Below are positions 60,149 through 64,000 of a stretch of 64,000 nucleotides of DNA, one piece after another (the first letter of the stretch is position 1; each line of letters begins with the position of its first letter). Origin of the DNA: Nocardia pseudobrasiliensis NBRC 108224 (GTDB lineage: Bacteria; Actinomycetota; Actinomycetes; Mycobacteriales; Mycobacteriaceae); assembly GCF_001613105.1 (NCBI RefSeq), contig NZ_BDBS01000003.1, forward strand, positions 62,001-126,000. The letters are read 5' to 3'. A program made the position numbers and the translations under genes. A model generated the notes under the pieces. It searched no databases. It saw nothing but the letters and a program-made list of their open reading frames with translations, and was not told the origin of the DNA.

Positions 60149-62752
60149 ATGCTTCAGGACGCGGCGTTCACCATCGCCCACCCCGACTACTACGAACCCT
60201 TCGAACGCACCGATCCGGGCCGCCGCTACAACCCGACCCGGCCGCCGCGCGGCTGGACCCGCCACGAGTTCGAGGTGTGGACCCAGTGGACCCCGCCGGA
60301 CAACGAACTGCCCGCCCAGGGCTGGAAAATCCACGTGTCCAGCGCGCTCGACTCGGCCCAGCAGGTCCTCGACGTGGTCGCCGCCGCCTGCGCCGAACTC
60401 GGCGTGGCGTTCAAACACCTCACCGGCCGCCAGTACTTCCTCTGGATGCACGGCAAGCACGGCAGCCGCGTGCAGAGCGGCAAATTCTGCGCCCTGTATC
60501 CGCCGACGCCGCAGCTCGCCTATGCCCTGCTCGAGCGGCTGGAGCGCGAATTGTCCGGTATCGCGGGGCCGTACGTGCTCACCGATCGACGGTTCGGATC
60601 CTCGCAGTGCGTGTCCTATCGCTACGGCGCGTTCCGTGCCCGGTCCCGGCTGCGGCCCGACGGCACCCGGATCCCGACCATGCTCGCCCTCGACGGCGCC
60701 GAGGTCCCCGACGAACGCCGCCCGGGCTTCCTGCTGCCCGCGGGTATCGCCGATCCGTTCGGCCCGGCGCCCGACGCGGAGGGCGAGGAGCAGGTGAGCT
60801 TCCACGGCTACACCTTCGACACGGTGCTGCAGTCCAGCAATGCCGGTGGCGCGTACCGAGCCCACCGCGCCGACGGCGGCCTGGTCTTCGTCAAAGAGGC
60901 TCGCGCCCACAATGGTTACGCCGGTAACGAGGATGCGCGCGGGCGGCTCGACCGCGAATATCTGACCCTGCGCGCCCTGCACGCCGCCGCGCCCGGACTG
61001 GCTCCCGCGCCGATCGAACTGTTCACCGAATGGGAACACACCTTCCTGGTCACCGAATTCGTCCCCGGCCGCACGCTCAGTAAATGGATGGTCGCCACCA
61101 CCCCGCTGATTCGCGCCGGGGAAAAGCGGGCCGCATTCGACGCCTATTACCGCCGCTGCGCGCACATTCTCGATCAGCTCGCCGCTCAACTGGATACGCT
61201 GCATGAACTCGGCTACGCCTTCGTCGATCTGTCCCCGGGCAACATCCTCGTCGACGCCGACGACACCGTGCGCCTGATCGACTTCGAGGCCGCCCAGCCC
61301 GTCGACCATCCGCTGGGCCTGCTCGGCACGCCCGGCTACGAACCGCCGGAATCCCGGACGACACCCGGCGCGCGGGCCAAGACCGATCCGCTGCGCGTGG
61401 ACGCCTACGCCCTGAGCGCGATCGCGCAACTGCTCGTCTTCCCGATGCACGAGGCCGCGCGGCGCAGCCCGGAAACGCTGTCGCATCTGCATGCCGAACT
61501 GAGCGAATTGTGTCCGCCCCCAGTGGATCTGTGGTCGAGTGTGCTCCGCTACCAACCCGCCCCGGCACATCTGCTGCTGCCGACGCCCGCCCAGGTGCGC
61601 TCGGCGCCGCACGACGCCGCGCGTTGGCTGCGCGATCGCACCGCCGACGCCTTGGAACGCATGGTCGACCTCACCAATCCGCGCTGGCTGTATCCCACCT
61701 CGGCGGAGGGCCACCGGTCCAATACCCGCTGCGTGGCCCACGGCGCCGCGGGCGTGCTGCACGCGCTGCGCGTCGCTGGCCGCGAGATCGACCCGCGGGT
61801 GATCCGCCGACTGCGCGAGGACGCGCTGCGCGAGCGGCACGCGACCGGGCCCGGGCTGCTGTTCGGCAATGCCGGAATCGCCTGGGTCCTCGACGATCTC
61901 GGCGACCGCGACGCGGCGACCACCCTGCTGCACGCGGCGAGCACCCATCGGCTCGCGACCGAATCGGCCGGATGGGGCGGCGGGGCGGCGGGTGTCGCCA
62001 TGACCCACCTGTCGTTCTTCCAGCGCACCGGCGACCCGGACCACCTCGACCACGCCCAGCGACTGCTCGACGCGGTGCCCGACGGCGACGCCCTGCTTCC
62101 CGCGCTCGGCCCGGACCATCCGTCCGGCCTCGCACACGGCCGGGTCGGCATCGCCCTTGCGCTGTATTATCTTTCGACCTTCACCGGCGACGACGAACCG
62201 TTCGAGCGCGGATTACGGCTGCTGCGTGACGAACTGGTACACGCCGAGCCGATCCCCCTGGGGGCCACCGGTTTCCGAGTCTCGTCCACCGATCGCCGCA
62301 ATATGCCGTACCTGGCCTGCGGCAGCGCGGGGTACGCCTACGTCCTGGCGCGCTATCTCGGCCGCCGCCCCGATCCGGAACTGCGCGAGCTGCTGCGCGC
62401 CTGTGTTCGCGCGGTGGGCATCCGATTCACCGCGGCGGGCGGGCTGTTCCAGGGACAGGCCGGACTGGCATTGGTACACGCCGATATCGCCGCCCGCTTC
62501 CCGGACGAAGACTTCCTGCCCGATCCGGCCACCCGCCCGTCCGCGCTGTTCAAATACGCCATCGCCGAGGAGACCGGCGTGCGCTGGCTCGGCGGTCGCG
62601 GCCAACGGCTCAGCGCCGATCTGGCCTCCGGATCCGCCGGGGTGCTGCTGGCCCTCCAGCACGCCACCGCGGCCGTCACCGACCCGCTGTTCACCCTCGA
62701 CCTCGCCGCCGATCGACTCGACCGGGCCGGGCGGGTGAGCCGGACGCACTGA
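60149..62752 (+). CDS. lanKC: Class III lanthipeptide synthetase LanKC
   Basis: An 867-residue three-domain enzyme. Residues about 1-210 form the phospho-Ser/Thr lyase domain. Residues about 215-500 form the kinase domain, with Lys249 (VFVKEARAHNGYA), catalytic Asp360 (FVDLSPGNIL) and the metal Asp in DFE (378-380) in place of DFG. Residues about 515-840 form the LanC-like cyclase with GxxG repeats (HGAAGVLHAL, FGNAGIAWVL, GGGAAGVAM, HGRVGIALAL, CGSAGYAYVL, QGQAGLALVH, SGSAGVLLAL). The Cys/Cys/His zinc ligands of class I/II cyclases are absent, as is normal for class III. It phosphorylates, dehydrates and cyclises the precursors encoded directly downstream (17-base gap, coupled by AGGAGG). 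Confidence 0.94.
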   Translation: MLQDAAFTIAHPDYYEPFERTDPGRRYNPTRPPRGWTRHEFEVWTQWTPPDNELPAQGWKIHVSSALDSAQQVLDVVAAACAELGVAFKHLTGRQYFLWMHGKHGSRVQSGKFCALYPPTPQLAYALLERLERELSGIAGPYVLTDRRFGSSQCVSYRYGAFRARSRLRPDGTRIPTMLALDGAEVPDERRPGFLLPAGIADPFGPAPDAEGEEQVSFHGYTFDTVLQSSNAGGAYRAHRADGGLVFVKEARAHNGYAGNEDARGRLDREYLTLRALHAAAPGLAPAPIELFTEWEHTFLVTEFVPGRTLSKWMVATTPLIRAGEKRAAFDAYYRRCAHILDQLAAQLDTLHELGYAFVDLSPGNILVDADDTVRLIDFEAAQPVDHPLGLLGTPGYEPPESRTTPGARAKTDPLRVDAYALSAIAQLLVFPMHEAARRSPETLSHLHAELSELCPPPVDLWSSVLRYQPAPAHLLLPTPAQVRSAPHDAARWLRDRTADALERMVDLTNPRWLYPTSAEGHRSNTRCVAHGAAGVLHALRVAGREIDPRVIRRLREDALRERHATGPGLLFGNAGIAWVLDDLGDRDAATTLLHAASTHRLATESAGWGGGAAGVAMTHLSFFQRTGDPDHLDHAQRLLDAVPDGDALLPALGPDHPSGLAHGRVGIALALYYLSTFTGDDEPFERGLRLLRDELVHAEPIPLGATGFRVSSTDRRNMPYLACGSAGYAYVLARYLGRRPDPELRELLRACVRAVGIRFTAAGGLFQGQAGLALVHADIAARFPDEDFLPDPATRPSALFKYAIAEETGVRWLGGRGQRLSADLASGSAGVLLALQHATAAVTDPLFTLDLAADRLDRAGRVSRTH

Positions 62753-62769
62753 GGAAGGAGGTGATCAAC

Positions 62770-62883
62770 ATGACCAAAGTGCTGAAACTGCAACTGCATT
62801 CGGACCCCGAATTGGGCGACGACGCACCGCTGAGCTCCTACAGCGAGCACCACTGCAACAACGTCGACGAGCAGGCGCTCTGA
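62770..62883 (+). CDS. Class III lanthipeptide precursor 1
   Basis: A 37-residue peptide. The leader begins MTKVLKLQL, which has the hydrophobic-Leu-Gln box recognised by class III synthetases, and ends DPELGDDAP. The core contains Ser22-x-x-Ser25-x-x-x-Cys29 (SSYSEHHC), the labionin/lanthionine motif. The tail NNVDEQAL lacks the glycine run of precursors 2 and 4. AAGGAGGTGA lies 5 bases before the ATG, a near-perfect ribosome site. It is too short for routine gene calling. Confidence 0.9.
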   Translation: MTKVLKLQLHSDPELGDDAPLSSYSEHHCNNVDEQAL

Positions 62884-62919
62884 CCCGAAACGAATCCACA
62901 GCAAAGGAGGTGAACCGAT

Positions 62920-63042
62920 ATGACCAAGGTACTGCGACTGCAACTGCAGTCCGATCCCGAACTCGGCGATGACGCACCGATGAGCACCTACAGCGAGGCC
63001 CACTGCGGCGGCGGGGGCGGCGGCTCGGACGAGGCGCTGTGA
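62920..63042 (+). CDS. Class III lanthipeptide precursor 2
   Basis: A 40-residue peptide, leader MTKVLRLQLQSDPELGDDAP and core Ser22-x-x-Ser25-x-x-x-Cys29 (STYSEAHC), followed by six glycines and SDEAL. The leader differs from precursor 1 only at two positions. AAAGGAGGTGA precedes the ATG. The TGA overlaps a GTG that is in frame with precursor 3, so the two are translationally coupled. Confidence 0.9.
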   Translation: MTKVLRLQLQSDPELGDDAPMSTYSEAHCGGGGGGSDEAL

Positions 63043-63047
63043 ACGAC

Positions 63048-63167
63048 ATGAGCAGCGTGCTGAGACTCCAGATCCGCACCGACCGGGAGGTCGAAGACGA
63101 CGCGCCGTTGGGACCGCTGAGCGCGACCAGCGTGCATCTGTGCGGCGAGGCGGAACAGCTGCCGTGA
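63048..63167 (+). CDS. Class III lanthipeptide precursor 3 (divergent)
   Basis: A 39-residue peptide with leader MSSVLRLQIRTDREVEDDAP and core Ser25-x-x-Ser28-x-x-x-Cys32 (SATSVHLC), ending GEAEQLP. It keeps the LRLQ box and DDAP junction but not the Tyr/His-rich core. GTG at 63039, overlapping the previous stop, would add three residues; ATG at 63048 is given because it matches the leader alignment. It has no strong ribosome site of its own, so its translation depends on precursor 2. Confidence 0.85.
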   Translation: MSSVLRLQIRTDREVEDDAPLGPLSATSVHLCGEAEQLP

Positions 63168-63208
63168 GCACACAGACACAAGACGACAACCGAGAGGAGG
63201 TGAACGAC

Positions 63209-63337
63209 ATGACCAAGGTGCTGCGACTGCAGCTGCAGTCCGATCCGGAGCTGGGCGACGACGCCCCCATGAGCTCCTACAGCGAGCACCACTGCGGCGG
63301 CGGTGGAGGCGGCGGCGGCTCGGAAGAGGCGCTGTAA
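63209..63337 (+). CDS. Class III lanthipeptide precursor 4
   Basis: A 42-residue peptide. The leader is identical to that of precursor 2. The core has Ser22-x-x-Ser25-x-x-x-Cys29 with the same SSYSEHHC as precursor 1, then eight glycines and SEEAL. GAGGAGGTGA precedes the ATG. The core of precursor 1 combined with the leader and tail style of precursor 2 points to local duplication and recombination. Confidence 0.9.
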   Translation: MTKVLRLQLQSDPELGDDAPMSSYSEHHCGGGGGGGGSEEAL

Positions 63338-63347
63338 ACCGACTGAA

Positions 63348-63380
63348 TCGCCGGGCGCGGGTCCCTCCCGCGCCCGGCGA
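63348..63380 (+). terminator. Terminator or attenuator between precursors 4 and 5
   Basis: A perfect 14-bp GC-rich stem (63348-63361 with 63367-63380) with a 5-base loop, followed by AATCTCTTTC. It lies 10 bases after precursor 4 and should end or strongly reduce transcription before precursor 5 and the transporter. Confidence 0.7.
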
Positions 63381-63420
63381 AATCTCTTTCACACCAGAAC
63401 CATTCGAAAGGAAACAAATA

Positions 63421-63537
63421 ATGGAAAGCCAGAACATGGTCGCGCTGGCGGCCATGGACACCGACCCCGATCTGATCGACGACGCGCCGATCAGCGTGTT
63501 CTCCGTCGCGTACTGCGACGACGCGTATTTCGGGTGA
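63421..63537 (+). CDS. Putative class III lanthipeptide precursor 5 (atypical leader)
   Basis: A 38-residue peptide that keeps the acidic DPDLIDDAP junction and Ser25-x-x-Ser28-x-x-x-Cys32 (SVFSVAYC), ending DDAYFG. The leader begins MESQNMVALAAMD, in which no Leu-Gln box is seen, and it shares no codons of note with precursors 1-4. GAAAGGA lies 9 bases before the ATG. Whether the same LanKC modifies it is uncertain. Confidence 0.7.
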   Translation: MESQNMVALAAMDTDPDLIDDAPISVFSVAYCDDAYFG

Positions 63538-63541
63538 CGTC

Positions 63542-64000
63542 ATGACCGCATCGACTATCGCGGCCTCCCCCGGGGCCGATCTGCGGACCTACCGGGTCGC
63601 CCAGGCGGCCTCGACCTTCGGCAGCACCCTCACCGCCACCGCGGTCTCCGTGGTCGCGGTGGTCGGCCTGGGGGCCGGGCCGCGCGAGGTGTCCCTCATC
63701 GTGGCCACCGCGACGATTCCGCCGCTGGTACTCGGCCCGGCGGCCGGGGTGCTGCTGGACCGGGTGCGCCGGCCGCGCCGGTTGATGCTGGGAGCCGACC
63801 TGGTCGCCGCGGCGGCCGTGCTGTACTGCGCGGCGGCCATGGCGACCGGTCTGCTGACCGTCGCCGGACTCGCCGCGCTGTCGTTCGTGCTGGGCCTGAC
63901 CCGGGTGGTGATCGAGGGCCTGTACTTCGGTCATCTGACCACGCTCGGGGTCACCGATATCGGGCGGGCGCGGGCCGGATTGCAATCGGCGACAATGCTT
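63542..64000 (+). CDS. MFS transporter, N-terminal part (runs off the window)
   Basis: The first 153 residues of a membrane protein whose reading frame is open at the window end. Four or so helices are visible. GVLLDRVRRPRRLMLGADLVAA is the MFS loop between helices 2 and 3. It starts 4 bases after precursor 5 and is probably the exporter of, or immunity factor for, the lanthipeptides. Class III clusters more often carry ABC exporters. Confidence 0.85.
   Translation, partial: MTASTIAASPGADLRTYRVAQAASTFGSTLTATAVSVVAVVGLGAGPREVSLIVATATIPPLVLGPAAGVLLDRVRRPRRLMLGADLVAAAAVLYCAAAMATGLLTVAGLAALSFVLGLTRVVIEGLYFGHLTTLGVTDIGRARAGLQSATML

Noticed and set aside
62770..63337. Near-identical units of about 150 bases, considered as a CRISPR-like or satellite repeat
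   Set aside because: The units are complete small genes with ribosome sites and conserved peptides; the similarity follows the leader coding sequence, not short direct repeats with spacers.

Overview
The window is high-GC actinobacterial DNA, most likely from Nocardia or a close mycolic-acid-containing relative. The grounds are the end of an mce operon with an Mce-associated protein at the left edge, an MpaB-type (DUF2236) oxygenase, a single-chain biotin-dependent carboxylase, several TetR regulators, an F420-type PPOX protein, and strong G/C third-position bias with many GTG/TTG starts. No rRNA, tRNA, CRISPR array, insertion sequence or phage module was seen.

Left part (1-30.2 kb). The tail of an mce operon is followed by a TetR gene divergent from an acyl-CoA dehydrogenase and an MpaB-like oxygenase; a long inverted repeat in the divergent promoter recurs as a half-site before the oxygenase. 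Then come a membrane diguanylate cyclase, a CPA2 antiporter, secreted and cytosolic alpha/beta hydrolases and an OafA-type acyltransferase with a C-terminal SGNH domain. At 12.2-19.1 kb an aminotransferase, an Lrp/AsnC regulator, a gamma-aminobutyraldehyde dehydrogenase-like enzyme, an APC permease and an exported flavin amine oxidase look like a putrescine/polyamine catabolic locus. A second antiporter, a hydrolase with a cysteine nucleophile, two small proteins with notable control regions, a TetR/metallo-beta-lactamase pair and a five-gene peptide ABC importer ending in a Nudix gene follow.

Middle (30.2-42 kb). An ABBA (NphB/CloQ-type) aromatic prenyltransferase overlaps a cytochrome P450 that carries a 99-bp tandem repeat in its reading frame: a compact candidate meroterpenoid locus. 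Next are an SGNH esterase, a tandem pair of secreted DUF4360 proteins, a TetR regulator divergent from a PoxB-like thiamine diphosphate enzyme, a broken hemerythrin-like gene, a CBS-domain protein, an MFS transporter, a DUF4142 protein and a STAS-HATPase fusion.

Right part (42-64 kb). A 1,821-residue fused acyl-CoA carboxylase is followed by several small genes and two decayed genes, then a coupled M28 peptidase / saccharopine-dehydrogenase-like / enoyl-CoA hydratase group, a class II glutamine amidotransferase and a DUF574 methyltransferase. At the right edge lies the most interesting locus: a class III lanthipeptide cluster with a LanKC synthetase, five small precursor peptides that all contain the Ser-x-x-Ser-x-x-x-Cys labionin motif, and the start of an MFS transporter. 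A NarL-type two-component system and a degenerate trypsin-like protein are transcribed divergently from it, with a 44-bp palindrome in between. The cluster runs off the right end of the window.
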